Source of the DNA: Marinibacterium sp050389775
Lineage (GTDB): Bacteria > Pseudomonadota > Alphaproteobacteria > Rhodobacterales > Rhodobacteraceae
Length of the DNA: 64,000 nucleotides
NCBI RefSeq assembly: GCF_050389775.1
Contig: NZ_CP177144.1
Coordinates: 1,054,001-1,118,000, forward strand
Reading direction: 5' to 3'
Below, piece after piece: positions 17,447-30,234 of this stretch (positions within the stretch are counted from its first letter, which is position 1; every line of letters begins with the position of its first letter). Position numbers and translations under genes: made by a program. A model generated the notes under the pieces. The model did no database searches. It saw nothing but the letters and a program-made list of their open reading frames with translations, and was not told the origin of the DNA.

Positions 17447-17919
17447 TCGTCTCCTCCATGGGGTTTGATCGGCAATCCCGCCGCGATCCAGCCCGGCCCC
17501 GCAGACGATCCGATCATGCCTTCGGGCACGTCGATGATCCGCGTGAAACCAGCCGCCCGCAATTCCCCGGCCAGCCGGGCCGAGCGCACGCCCCGGGCGC
17601 AGATCAGCGCGATGGGCGCATCAACGGGGGCCAAAGCCTGCAGGGCGGTGATGAAATCCGCGCGCCGCATGTCCAGCGGATGCGCCGGCACGCCGATCCC
17701 GGTGGCGGCCCATTCCTCGGGGGTGCGTATATCGACAAGGGTGATCTGCCCGGTACGGGCCCGGGCCTCGGCCTCTGCAACCGACAGGCTGTCGGTGTCG
17801 CCGGGCGCAGGGGGCAGCACCGCGCGCCATGTCAGGATGCCGATGGCCGCCCCGACAGCCCCAAAGCCCAGGAAGTCTCGCCGGGCCAACCAGCCCGAGC
17901 TTTCGAGGTCCTGTTCCAT
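17443..17919 (-). CDS. Rhodanese-like domain protein with Tat-type N-terminus
   Basis: 158 residues from the ATG at 17917-17919; the frame extends upstream to 18117 without a ribosome site. N-terminal LARRDFLGFGAVGAAIGIL is a twin-arginine signal or anchor. The single rhodanese domain shows LVDIRTPEEW (61-70), a HPLDMRR segment and the active-site loop with cysteine C107 (CARGVRS), so sulfur-transfer chemistry is possible. Exported rhodaneses handle sulfane sulfur or protein persulfides in the periplasm. Coupled by a four-base overlap to the secreted esterase gene, an unusual pairing. Confidence 0.87.
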   Translation of the reverse strand: MEQDLESSGWLARRDFLGFGAVGAAIGILTWRAVLPPAPGDTDSLSVAEAEARARTGQITLVDIRTPEEWAATGIGVPAHPLDMRRADFITALQALAPVDAPIALICARGVRSARLAGELRAAGFTRIIDVPEGMIGSSAGPGWIAAGLPIKPHGGDE

Positions 17920-18261
17920 GTCGCTCCACTCCGCCTGTCTCGGCACGGACCTACCATGGCCCGCTGCTCGCGCCGAAGACACGTTGGCGTCAGGGCGCCA
18001 GGCATAGGGGGAGAGGCCCGGGGATAGGGAGAGAGCCGGGGCCACAAGGCCGACGGCTGCCGAAAAACCGGGCACAGGAAAAAATTTCGGCGGGGTTTTC
18101 GGGGGGCTTGCGGCCATGGTTGTCGCAAAACCTCAATGTTTAGTGTGTACTTTGGGGGCAGACCGCAAGATGGGCGCCTGAACCGGCTGCGCCCGACATG
18201 GCCCCGCAGGGGTCATGAAAATGCTTTACGTCGGGGCGTCGAAAAAAAACGCAAAAGGCTC

Positions 18262-18290
18262 TTGCGACTCGCCCGTACTCCCCGTAGATA
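18262..18290 (+). promoter_or_regulatory. rRNA operon promoter
   Basis: -35 TTGCGA (18262-18267), 17-nt spacer, -10 TAGATA (18285-18290), followed by a C-rich discriminator. An A-tract (gaaaaaaaacgcaaaa, 18241-18256) sits directly upstream like an UP element. Position about 455 bases before the 16S gene fits a long rrn leader. Confidence 0.75.
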
Positions 18291-18745
18291 CCCCTTCACC
18301 GGCGGCGCTGAGGCGCCACACGGTAGCCCGGACGGAACGAGGCGCGGCGCTGAGAGGCGAAGTTGCTGAGGGAAGCGAGGGGAAAATCAGAGGCATTTAC
18401 GGGCGGGCGCGCCGAGAATATAGGGCGCACTGGTCTGGTTTTTGTCTCTACGCTGTTTGACATTGTCGGTATCTGAAGAGATATGCGGGCGGTTTGGTTC
18501 ATTCGATGGATCAGACTTCTGTATATCAACGCTTCTAGGGTTTCGGCCCGATGATGAAGTGTCAGCTTCACTGTTTGTATGGACTTTCGGTTTCTGATGA
18601 AACCTGAAGCACAGACAGACAGATGACTTTCAATACGTGTCCTTCCTTAGCCGGGTGGACATAGGGATCAGCCCCCAAAGCGGATCCTGAAGTATTGAAG
18701 ATGTGCAGAGGTTCGAACGTCAAGGATAGCAACGCAAGTTGCTTT
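18291..18745 (+). other. rRNA leader with boxA-like element and 16S processing arm
   Basis: Transcribed leader. It holds the boxA-like CGCTGTTTGACAT (18451-18463) expected for rrn antitermination, and CTGAAGAGATATG (18473-18485), the exact complement of CATATCTCTTCAG at 20301-20313 beyond the 16S gene. These two 13-mers can form the RNase III processing stem around 16S rRNA. No protein gene seen. Confidence 0.75.
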
Positions 18746-20210
<1,465 letters not shown>

Positions 20211-20300
20211 GACTTTAGTCAGATTGGTTCGCCAATCTCGTAAGTCACTTAGCATGATCGGTAATCAAAACCGGTCACATCATACGGACCAGGCCGTCCT

Positions 20301-20313
20301 CATATCTCTTCAG
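20301..20313 (+). other. Downstream arm of 16S processing stem
   Basis: CATATCTCTTCAG is the perfect reverse complement of 18473-18485. It lies between the 16S 3' end and tRNA-Ala, where RNase III would cut pre-16S RNA. Confidence 0.7.
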
Positions 20314-20348
20314 ACAATCGGGATCCAGCAACGCGCTGGGTTCAGCAA

Positions 20349-20424
20349 GGGGCCTTAGCTCAGCTGGGAGAGCGCCTGATTTGCATTCAGGAGGTCAGGA
20401 GTTCGATCCTCCTAGGCTCCACCA
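20349..20424 (+). tRNA. tRNA-Ala(TGC)
   Basis: 76 bases with encoded CCA. Acceptor GGGGCCT/AGGCTCC, D arm GCTC/GAGC, anticodon stem CCTGA/TCAGG around loop TTTGCAT (anticodon TGC), T arm AGGAG/CTCCT. First tRNA of the 16S-23S spacer; it precedes tRNA-Ile, the reverse of the familiar Ile-Ala order. Confidence 0.97.
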
Positions 20425-20486
20425 AGTTATGGCCCTTGTACAACCACTTATGGGCCCCAACCAAGCTTGCGAAAGCAAGGTCAGAT

Positions 20487-20563
<77 letters not shown>

Positions 20564-21170
20564 TCGTCTCTTTTGCGAAGCAAAGGAGAGCGAGTGCGAC
20601 AGGCTCTTTGCATGGCAAAGATGCCGAGAGGCACTCAGTTGAGGTCAAGCAAAGCATCTTCGGATCCCGATAGGCAGACAATGCCGATTAGACCGTCGAG
20701 CACTGAGCGATCAGTGTTCCATCGTCCAATCGGACGTCTTTTACATCGTTTAGAGAGAAAAATATCAACACTGTTTGATCGCACCGAGTGTGGTGTGGAT
20801 CTCAGTCGTTCCTCTTCGTGCTCAAGTAGCGCTCCGCGCGGTAGCACATAAGAAGAGGCGGCAGCCGGACCGAGTGCTTCCTCGCTCGTCCGATTGTATC
20901 GCGGCTGAAACGAACAGAGTTGTCCAAGTCAAGTACACTAACCAAGGATCCATTGGATCCTGGGCATCGCAAGCGAAAGCACGAGTGGCGATGTTCGGGA
21001 GTAATGGATCTGGGATAGTATGCTTTTTGGTCCGGAAACAGGGATCGAGGGTTGTTCCAGCTTCCCATATCGATCGCGATGGATCTTGATCGTTCTACCC
21101 GCTACCTTTGGGCACCCATTGCCCTCAAGTAGCAAAGCGGTAGGGCATTATATCATGTCTGTCTCTTTCT
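20564..21170 (+). other. Rest of the 16S-23S internal transcribed spacer
   Basis: 607 bases of transcribed spacer with no gene. It has small hairpins (CTCTTTTGCGAAGCAAAGGAG-like at about 20568; CTTTGCATGGCAAAG near 20605) and the GTCAAGTACACTAACC word (20928-20943) familiar from Rhodobacteraceae spacers. It ends at the 23S processing stem. Confidence 0.65.
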
Positions 21171-21173
21171 GGA

Positions 21174-23993
<2,820 letters not shown>

Positions 23994-24175
23994 TCCAGTA
24001 ACAGGCAGACTGTTACCCAAATCAGACCAAATCGCATACACATCACATGATGTACAAAACCTGGACAACACGTTGATATTGACTGCAGGCCGCATGTGAC
24101 ATCCTCACATGCGCGCCTGGAACGTCAACGTGCGCCAACGCGCCTTTTGCCATGCAAAAGACGCTGCCTGGCGCC

Positions 24176-24194
24176 CGTCGCGCAAAGCGCGACG
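24176..24194 (+). other. Hairpin in 23S-5S spacer
   Basis: CGTCGCGC-aaa-GCGCGACG, a perfect 8-bp hairpin between 23S and 5S. It is followed by TTGGCTTTTT (24195-24204), which is exactly complementary to AAAAAGCCAA (24331-24340) beyond 5S, so these two 10-mers form the 5S processing stem. Confidence 0.65.
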
Positions 24195-24209
24195 TTGGCT
24201 TTTTACTCG

Positions 24210-24325
24210 GTTTGGTGGCCATAGCGCGAGCAAAACACCCGGTCCCTTCCCGAACCCGGAAGTTAAGTGCCGCCGCGGCAATGGTACTGCGTCTCAAGAC
24301 GTGGGAGAGTAGCTCACCGCCAAAC
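24210..24325 (+). rRNA. rrf: 5S ribosomal RNA
   Basis: About 116 bases. Terminal helix GTTTGGTGG/CCGCCAAAC, with internal CCCGAACCCGGAAGTTAAG and GTGGGAGAGTAG as in other 5S RNAs. Flanked by the 10-bp complementary arms at 24195-24204 and 24331-24340. Confidence 0.95.
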
Positions 24326-24369
24326 CTAGCAAAAAGCCAAGCCTCTCTAACGTGTAAATCGAAAAGTGT

Positions 24370-24446
<77 letters not shown>

Positions 24447-24474
24447 ACTTTCCCAAAAAAACAACAACACGCCC

Positions 24475-24497
24475 AGCCCGCATAATGCGGGCTTTTC
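24475..24497 (+). terminator. rRNA operon terminator
   Basis: AGCCCGCAT (24475-24483) and ATGCGGGCT (24485-24493) form a GC-rich hairpin followed by a T-run (24493-24496). It closes the rRNA operon 29 bases after tRNA-fMet. Confidence 0.85.
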
Positions 24498-24525
24498 TGC
24501 GTTTGTCCTGTCGTCTGCCGCTCGA

Positions 24526-24981
24526 TCACCCCTCGATCGGAAAGAGGGGCACGGGCGCAAAGCCGGGTGCGGACAAGTCTGAGGTCGGGGCCGTCACGCA
24601 ATAGGGCAGGCCGGTCGCCCGATCCTCGGCGAAACAGGTCAAGCCGCCATCACCCACCAATGGCGCGGTGATCTTGTCGTAATCGGGCGCCCCGAAATCG
24701 CGCAGGCGAAACACGCCCTCTTTCCAGGGCTGGTCGGGGTCTTCGCGTGCGACCTGGGCGCGATACCTTTCGGCAAAACGGGCGGGGTCTTCGATCACGC
24801 GATAGGCGCGGCCCCGGGCAAAATGCACCACTGCACGGGCCAGGATCACCGGCGCCTCGGACACCAGATCCGGCACCGCGGCGACCAGCGCCTCGACCGA
24901 TGCGTATTCATCGTCGCCGACAAAGGCCACGCGCGCATCACCCTCTGAAAATCCCATTTCGATGTCAGCCAGATCGACCAT
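24526..24981 (-). CDS. Small acidic protein of unknown function, partner of the large downstream-coupled gene
   Basis: 151 residues from the ATG at 24979-24981, which overlaps the upstream gene's stop as TGATG; a GTG one codon earlier is an alternative. No signal peptide or membrane segment. The protein is acidic and shows a helix-rich first half (VEALVAAVPDLVSEAPVILARAVVHFARGRAYRV split at 28-62) and a beta-like second half ending GLTCFAEDRATGLPYCVTAP. I do not recognise the family. Stop-start overlap with the roughly 1100-residue gene suggests stoichiometric co-expression, for example as chaperone, inhibitor or immunity protein. That role is inference only. It converges on the rRNA operon. 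Confidence 0.75.
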   Translation of the reverse strand: MVDLADIEMGFSEGDARVAFVGDDEYASVEALVAAVPDLVSEAPVILARAVVHFARGRAYRVIEDPARFAERYRAQVAREDPDQPWKEGVFRLRDFGAPDYDKITAPLVGDGGLTCFAEDRATGLPYCVTAPTSDLSAPGFAPVPLFPIEG

Positions 24982-27900
24982 CACGGCGCTTCCTTCAATT
25001 GATACCAGCCGCAGGCGGCGAAATCCGCCTCATTGGGCATTTTCGACAGTTTCCCCGGCGGTTCGGTCCATAAACCCAGGAAGGGTTCGCCCAGGACCGG
25101 ATCGGCGGCAATGACAAAATACTCGTTCGAGCTGGCATCGCCCCAGTTGGAATCCGCCACGACAATGTGCGGGACCTGCAGATCGTTCATCAGCTCGTCT
25201 TCCGTGCCGGTCCGCAGGATATCCAGCAACTTGTCCTCGATCCTGGTCTGCTCGGCCGCCTGTTCACCTGCGGTGGGCGCTGCGGGTTGGGCCGCGATCC
25301 AGGCCTGCAATCGTGCCTGGGTCTCGAGGTTGCGGCAGGCGATTGTCGCGTTTTCCACATGTTGCAGGTATTGCGCGGGGGTCATCCGGTTCGCCGGCAT
25401 GCCATTGTCAAGATCGGTGATCAGTTGTGCCCGCGCTCCGGCATCGGTCATCCGGCGATAGAGTGGGTTCAACGCCTTTTCGAAACTACGGCAAAGCCGC
25501 TCGGTCGCAACCGCCTGGTTCGACAAATTCTGTGCGGGTGTCACCAACTGGGCCTGGATATTCGCCAACAGATTCGGCGGGCCGCCGGCCTTGAGCGCGT
25601 CTAGATCGGCGTGGCCGGGCAACAGGTTGTAGGCATGTACATGGTTGAACGCCGTCGACATCGCATCCGGCGCGGCACCCGGGGTTTGGTCGGCCATCTG
25701 CACCGCGGATTTCAGGATTTCCTTGGCCCGGTCGCTGCGGCTGTGCCCCTGCATGGCGTTGTGACGGGCCATCTCATCTTCCTGGTAATTGCCTTCCAGC
25801 GCCAGGAAAGCATCCCGGGCCGACCCGCCACCAGACAGATCCCAGGGGAATTTGCCATTGATTTTTATCGCATCCGCGAACTCTGCCAGATTAACCTGAT
25901 CGAGCACTTCATTGACGCTATGGAAATAGGGCGTATCGCTCTCACGGACCTCAGCCTGGACGATATCCTGAATCAACGCCTGGTATTCATTCAGGTTTTG
26001 GATCGGCCTGTCATTGCGCGTATCCTTCAGAATGTAGCCGCCGTGGCTCGACCGGCCATCGGGGCCCGGGGGCAGCACGCGCTCGGGATCGTAGATCAGC
26101 TTGACAGATTCGCTGATCACCCGGCGCAGGCGGGCGCCGACAGACTTGCGACGCGTGCGGCCGATCTTGCGATCCAGAAGAGCGCCCACCCGTTCGACCG
26201 ACTGATCGAGCTGTTCGTTCCGGCGGGCCGGGGCCTGGCGCGCGCCGGCCGTGGCCAGGGTGTATTCAAAGCTGCGCATCAGCGCATTGCCTCGCCCGTG
26301 CATGTTGGTGACCGCGTGCACCGGATCGCCCTGCACCGGCTGGAAGGTGCCGTTGACGGCCAGATCGTGCAGGATCTGCATGGTTTCCAAAGGTTTGTTC
26401 CCGCGGTGCTTGATGACCGGCCCGGTGGCAAAACAGGATCCGACGTCGCCCTGGCGCGGCGGGGTCAGCATCGCCCCCAGTAGGGCCCGACGGGTGTGAT
26501 CTGCCGTCAGGGGCGGCGGGGGAGCGCCGGCGGCAGGGGTCATCCCGGTATCTTTGCGCACCAGCGTGTCGCCCTGGCCCGGAGCGGGGGCCGTGGCATT
26601 CGCGATCAGCGCCTGGGCCTGTGGCGATTGTTCGAGCCAGTCCAGCGTGTCCTTCATGAAGGCGACCTGGGCCGCAGTCGGCGCGGCGGCGCAATCGGGA
26701 TGATAGGTCAGGTCCTCCAGCGCAGCCCGGGCGCCGGCGAAATCCAGCGCGCCATTCGCGCCCAGAAGCGCCCTGCTCAGGAACCGCACGCGATCCTGGC
26801 CGACCTCTTCGACGCCCTTGCCGGCTGTGGCCAGTTGCGCGGGCAGGGGCTGCTGGTGGCGCCCGGCGTCCAGGTAGGCATCCAGCCCGTCCATATGTTC
26901 GGGCGGCAGGTTGGCGGCCAGGCGGGTCAACCGCCGGGCATAGGCCCGGGCAGCCCGGCCGGGCATCTGAGGCCCGCCATTGGCATCGGCAAAGCCGGCA
27001 TCCAGCCGGTCGCACATCTTGGTGGCCTGCTTGACCACGTGTTCGGGATGGGGAGACCGGCCGGCCATTTCGACGGTGCTGGCGCCCAGCCCGTGATGAC
27101 GGTCGAAGATGTCGATCATGTCGGACTTGGCGTCGCGCGGAATGGCGTTGGCCGGTTCGCCCGACAGCGGCCCCCCGGCCAGTGCCGACAGGAATTCCCG
27201 TTTCTGCACAAGCGCCACGTATTCGCGGGCCCGGTCGCGCCGGGCTTGCCGGGCCTGGTTGTACAGGGCCTGGGCATTGGCCGGTGGCGGCACCAATTGC
27301 GTGTCGGCATAGGCCTGCTGCTCGGCCTGTTCTGCCAACTCGAACTGTGTCCTTGCGGTGCTGACCGCCTGGCGGGTGGCCGGTCCACCGCCCGATGCAG
27401 CGTCCAGCCGGTTCAGCAATTGCCGGGCCTTGGCAAAGGCCGCAACATCGTCCTGGCCCATGGCGACCAGCGCGTCTTCTTCGTCGGGATCCAGGTTCAA
27501 GGCACCGACCTGGGCGCGGACCTCGGGGCCGAGATCGGTTTTCATGGCCGCGTCCAGCTGCTCGATCCGGGTCTGCAGCGCGGCCAGCCCGGCCGTATGG
27601 GCCTGGATCTGCACCGGGTCGTCCAGCAGCACGGCCATGCCGATCGGGGCAACGCCGTTGGTGCGGATGTCCTGCAACTCCTGTTGGTGCTGGGCAAAAT
27701 TGGGAGCGTTCATCAGCCCTTGCAACTGGGCGTCGAGGAAATCCATCCGCTGGCGCAGGGCCGTGTGCTCTTCGGTCAGCCGGGCGCGGACGGCCGGGCG
27801 CGCGGCGATCTCGGCCAGGCTGGCGTCGATCCGCTGGCGCAAGGCAGCCAGGTCGGCCGCGGCCTGGGTCAGGTCGACCTGGGTCGGAAACTCGGCGGCC

Positions 27901-28298
27901 AGCAGCAGGGGGATCCCGTTGCGCAGCTGGTCCATCGCCTGGATGTCGGCGGGCAGGGCCCCGGCGGGATTGGCCGGCAATGCGGCCAGGTCGCGGGTCA
28001 GCTCTTCGCCGCGCACGCGCCGGGGGGCGAAGGTCAGCACCAGCTGGCGGGCTTCTTCGAGGATCGCCTGGGCCCGGGTCGTGGCCTGGTCGAGCTGGGC
28101 CGGCACAAGGCCTTCGGCCTGGGTGAGGTCGGTCGACAATTGCGCCACGCGCGGGTCGGCCCCGGTGATCATGCCCAGCTGGAACCGGGCCTGGTCGCGG
28201 ATCCGTTCAAAGGCGGCCTGTTGCGTCGCCTGGTCGGGCGCACGGCCACGCCCGCCCAGCAGGTAGCTATTGCAGAAAAACCACCCAGTGACGTCCAT
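24981..28298 (-). CDS. Large protein (1105 aa) with coiled-coil N-terminus and papain-like Q-x5-C site, unknown function
   Basis: Start taken at the ATG 28296-28298, preceded by GAGGT at proper spacing; a GTG at 28364 would add 22 residues without a ribosome site. Residues about 20-380 are Gln/Ala/Glu/Leu-rich and heptad-like, probably coiled coil. A Pro-rich linker (about 585-600) leads to RQGDVGSCFATGP: Q616 and C622 are spaced exactly as the oxyanion Gln and nucleophile Cys of papain-fold peptidases. Near the C-terminus PHIVVADSNWGD offers H1044 with D1049 or N1051 as the rest of a triad, then a hydrophobic strand. No signal peptide or membrane segment. It is translationally coupled to the small acidic protein. 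Peptidase, transferase or effector activity is inferred, not shown. Confidence 0.8.
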   Translation of the reverse strand: MDVTGWFFCNSYLLGGRGRAPDQATQQAAFERIRDQARFQLGMITGADPRVAQLSTDLTQAEGLVPAQLDQATTRAQAILEEARQLVLTFAPRRVRGEELTRDLAALPANPAGALPADIQAMDQLRNGIPLLLAAEFPTQVDLTQAAADLAALRQRIDASLAEIAARPAVRARLTEEHTALRQRMDFLDAQLQGLMNAPNFAQHQQELQDIRTNGVAPIGMAVLLDDPVQIQAHTAGLAALQTRIEQLDAAMKTDLGPEVRAQVGALNLDPDEEDALVAMGQDDVAAFAKARQLLNRLDAASGGGPATRQAVSTARTQFELAEQAEQQAYADTQLVPPPANAQALYNQARQARRDRAREYVALVQKREFLSALAGGPLSGEPANAIPRDAKSDMIDIFDRHHGLGASTVEMAGRSPHPEHVVKQATKMCDRLDAGFADANGGPQMPGRAARAYARRLTRLAANLPPEHMDGLDAYLDAGRHQQPLPAQLATAGKGVEEVGQDRVRFLSRALLGANGALDFAGARAALEDLTYHPDCAAAPTAAQVAFMKDTLDWLEQSPQAQALIANATAPAPGQGDTLVRKDTGMTPAAGAPPPPLTADHTRRALLGAMLTPPRQGDVGSCFATGPVIKHRGNKPLETMQILHDLAVNGTFQPVQGDPVHAVTNMHGRGNALMRSFEYTLATAGARQAPARRNEQLDQSVERVGALLDRKIGRTRRKSVGARLRRVISESVKLIYDPERVLPPGPDGRSSHGGYILKDTRNDRPIQNLNEYQALIQDIVQAEVRESDTPYFHSVNEVLDQVNLAEFADAIKINGKFPWDLSGGGSARDAFLALEGNYQEDEMARHNAMQGHSRSDRAKEILKSAVQMADQTPGAAPDAMSTAFNHVHAYNLLPGHADLDALKAGGPPNLLANIQAQLVTPAQNLSNQAVATERLCRSFEKALNPLYRRMTDAGARAQLITDLDNGMPANRMTPAQYLQHVENATIACRNLETQARLQAWIAAQPAAPTAGEQAAEQTRIEDKLLDILRTGTEDELMNDLQVPHIVVADSNWGDASSNEYFVIAADPVLGEPFLGLWTEPPGKLSKMPNEADFAACGWYQLKEAP

Positions 28299-28385
28299 CG
28301 CGCGACCTCGTCCCAAAAACCTTTCACCAATGCGCCCAGCCTGCCCGCCGAGCGTTGTCACCACCGTTGTAACCGGCCGGCGAAA

Positions 28386-28403
28386 CGCCCCGATGACGGG
28401 GCG
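28386..28403 (-). terminator. Short GC hairpin between hydrolase-regulator gene and large gene
   Basis: CGCCCCG (28386-28392) and CGGGGCG (28397-28403) form a 7-bp hairpin, followed on the minus strand by TTTCG. Placed 31 bases after the stop of the BTAD-hydrolase gene. A weak terminator at best; read-through into the large gene is possible. Confidence 0.45.
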
Positions 28404-28433
28404 GTGGCCTGAATTGCCCGGAAAATGGGCAGA

Positions 28434-29918
28434 TCAGATGCCGTGCCGGGCCAGGAAATCGCGGATCGCCGTCTCGCAGCTTTGCCAGGCTGGTTCATAA
28501 TCGACCAAGACATGGTTGCGGCTGTCAAGCGGCACGAACTCGGCTCCCGGTATCCCCGAGGCCACGGCCCGGCCCTCGGCCAGCGGAATGCGCTGGTCGT
28601 CGCGCGAATGCAGCACGATGGTCGGCGCGCGCACATCGGCCAGCCGGTCGCGCACGTCGATCGTGCCAAAGGCCTCCTGGAACCGCGCGGCATTCTCGGG
28701 CGAGGTTGTCAGCCTCTGGAAATCGTCGAACCAGGCCAGCTCGGCCGGGGCGGCGTCGGGCATGAAGGTCTGCGAGAAGATATGGCGATAGGCCGGGTTG
28801 TCGGTGCCCCAGCCGACGCGGGTCAGGGCCTGGACGGCCTCGCGCCGGGCCTTTTCCTCGTCGGTCGCATGGTGCAGCCAGCCGGCGGCATAGCTGCCGA
28901 TCAGGATCAGCCCGGACACCCGTTCGGGGTGGCGCACGGCATATTCGATCGACACCGCCGCCCCCTGCGAGATGCCCAACAGCGGGAACCGGTCCAGCCC
29001 CAGCCGGTCGGCCACGATTTCCAGGTCTTCGACAAAGGCGTCAAAGCCCAGGTCGCGCACGTTCCAGTCGGACAGGCCGCAGCCCCGCTCGTCATAGCGG
29101 ATAAAGGTCCGGTCACGGGCCATGGCGGCAAAGCTCTTGCCCCAGATCGGGCTGGTCCAGTCGAATTCCAGGTGGGTCAGCCAGTTGGCCGCCTTGAGCA
29201 GGGGCGGGCCGGACCCGACGCTGGCATAGGCGATCTTGGTGCCGTCCGGCACGTCGCAGAACCCGATCCGCTGGGCCCGCAGCCCGGTTTCGGCGGGCGG
29301 GCGCGGTTGAGCAGGGGGCGGGGTGGCGGTATCGGCTTCGGCGGCCTCGGGATCGGCCTCGTGCCACAGCCGCCGCCATTTTCCGGCCTCGACGGCGGGC
29401 AGGTCGGGGTGGCGGGCCAGGGCGCGCAGCACCCGGATGCGCGCGCTTTCGGCATCGGCCCTCTCGGCGAACAGCCAGGTGTCAAAGCCATCGTCCCCGG
29501 CCCCGTCCAGCCCGTCGCAGGGCGGCTGGTCCAGCTGGCGGGCCATGTGTTCCAACAGGGTCACGGGCAGGTCCTCGGGCGGCTGGCGCAGGGCCGCGCG
29601 GATCTGGTGCAGGTCAACGGTCACCCCGGCCAGGTCCAGTGCCACCCGCTCGCGGTCGGCCAGGATGCGCGGATGGTCGGGCGCGTCCATCACCTTGCGC
29701 AGCTTGCTCAGCGACCAGCGCAGCGCGGCCTTGGGGTCGTCGGGCAGGTCCCAGAACAATTCGCACAGCCGCTCCCGCCGATGCGGCCGCTCGGTGGCCA
29801 CCAGGAAGGCCAGCAGGGCGCGCGACTTGCGCGAGGCCGGCAGGGCAATGTCCTGGCCATCCCGGCTCAGCCGCAACTCTCCCAGAAGTGACACGTTCAG
29901 CGTTTGCCCGGTCTCCAT
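28434..29918 (-). CDS. SARP/BTAD-like transcriptional regulator fused to alpha/beta hydrolase
   Basis: 494 residues. N-terminal part (about 5-100) looks like the OmpR-type winged helix of SARP/AfsR proteins: LNVSLLGELRLSRDGQ, SRKSRALLAFLVAT, RRERLCELFWDLPDDPKAALRWSLSKLRKV. A shortened helical BTAD-like stretch follows (100-180), a Pro/Ala linker (195-210), then an alpha/beta hydrolase with RYDERGCGLSDW, nucleophile elbow GISQGAAV and a C-terminal SRDDQRIP...NHVLVDYE acid/His region. Fusion suggests a DNA-binding protein that senses or processes a small molecule. Effector and targets unknown. It lies upstream of, and in line with, the large papain-like gene. Confidence 0.85.
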   Translation of the reverse strand: METGQTLNVSLLGELRLSRDGQDIALPASRKSRALLAFLVATERPHRRERLCELFWDLPDDPKAALRWSLSKLRKVMDAPDHPRILADRERVALDLAGVTVDLHQIRAALRQPPEDLPVTLLEHMARQLDQPPCDGLDGAGDDGFDTWLFAERADAESARIRVLRALARHPDLPAVEAGKWRRLWHEADPEAAEADTATPPPAQPRPPAETGLRAQRIGFCDVPDGTKIAYASVGSGPPLLKAANWLTHLEFDWTSPIWGKSFAAMARDRTFIRYDERGCGLSDWNVRDLGFDAFVEDLEIVADRLGLDRFPLLGISQGAAVSIEYAVRHPERVSGLILIGSYAAGWLHHATDEEKARREAVQALTRVGWGTDNPAYRHIFSQTFMPDAAPAELAWFDDFQRLTTSPENAARFQEAFGTIDVRDRLADVRAPTIVLHSRDDQRIPLAEGRAVASGIPGAEFVPLDSRNHVLVDYEPAWQSCETAIRDFLARHGI

Positions 29919-30234
29919 GCGCGATGTCCCCCAGGATCATCCATGCGGGCGGCAAGGCCCTTGATCCGCCACGAAAATACACGGTTCGGTCACCGGATTA
30001 CCACCGCGAAAGCGACGGCTTTGCCCGGGTGGGGCGCGCGGATGCGGGGCATGGGCAGGCCGGCGCCGAAGAGCCCGGCGCATGGGCCGGGCCGGATGCC
30101 CAAGGTCTGGGCGTTTGCGACCCGATCGGGCAACATCGGGGGAATGCGTCCCGCCTGCTGCCGCCCGATCTTGCGCCCGGCGCCCCGGATGATTGGGTGG
30201 CGGCCCGGCCCCAAGGTATCACGAAGGACAGCCC
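29919..30234. other. Divergent intergenic region
   Basis: 316 bases between the BTAD-hydrolase gene and the dihydroorotase gene. Both promoters must lie here. A frame crosses it on the plus strand but is not protein-like. AAGGA at about 30223 is the ribosome site for the dihydroorotase ATG. Nothing else seen. Confidence 0.4.
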
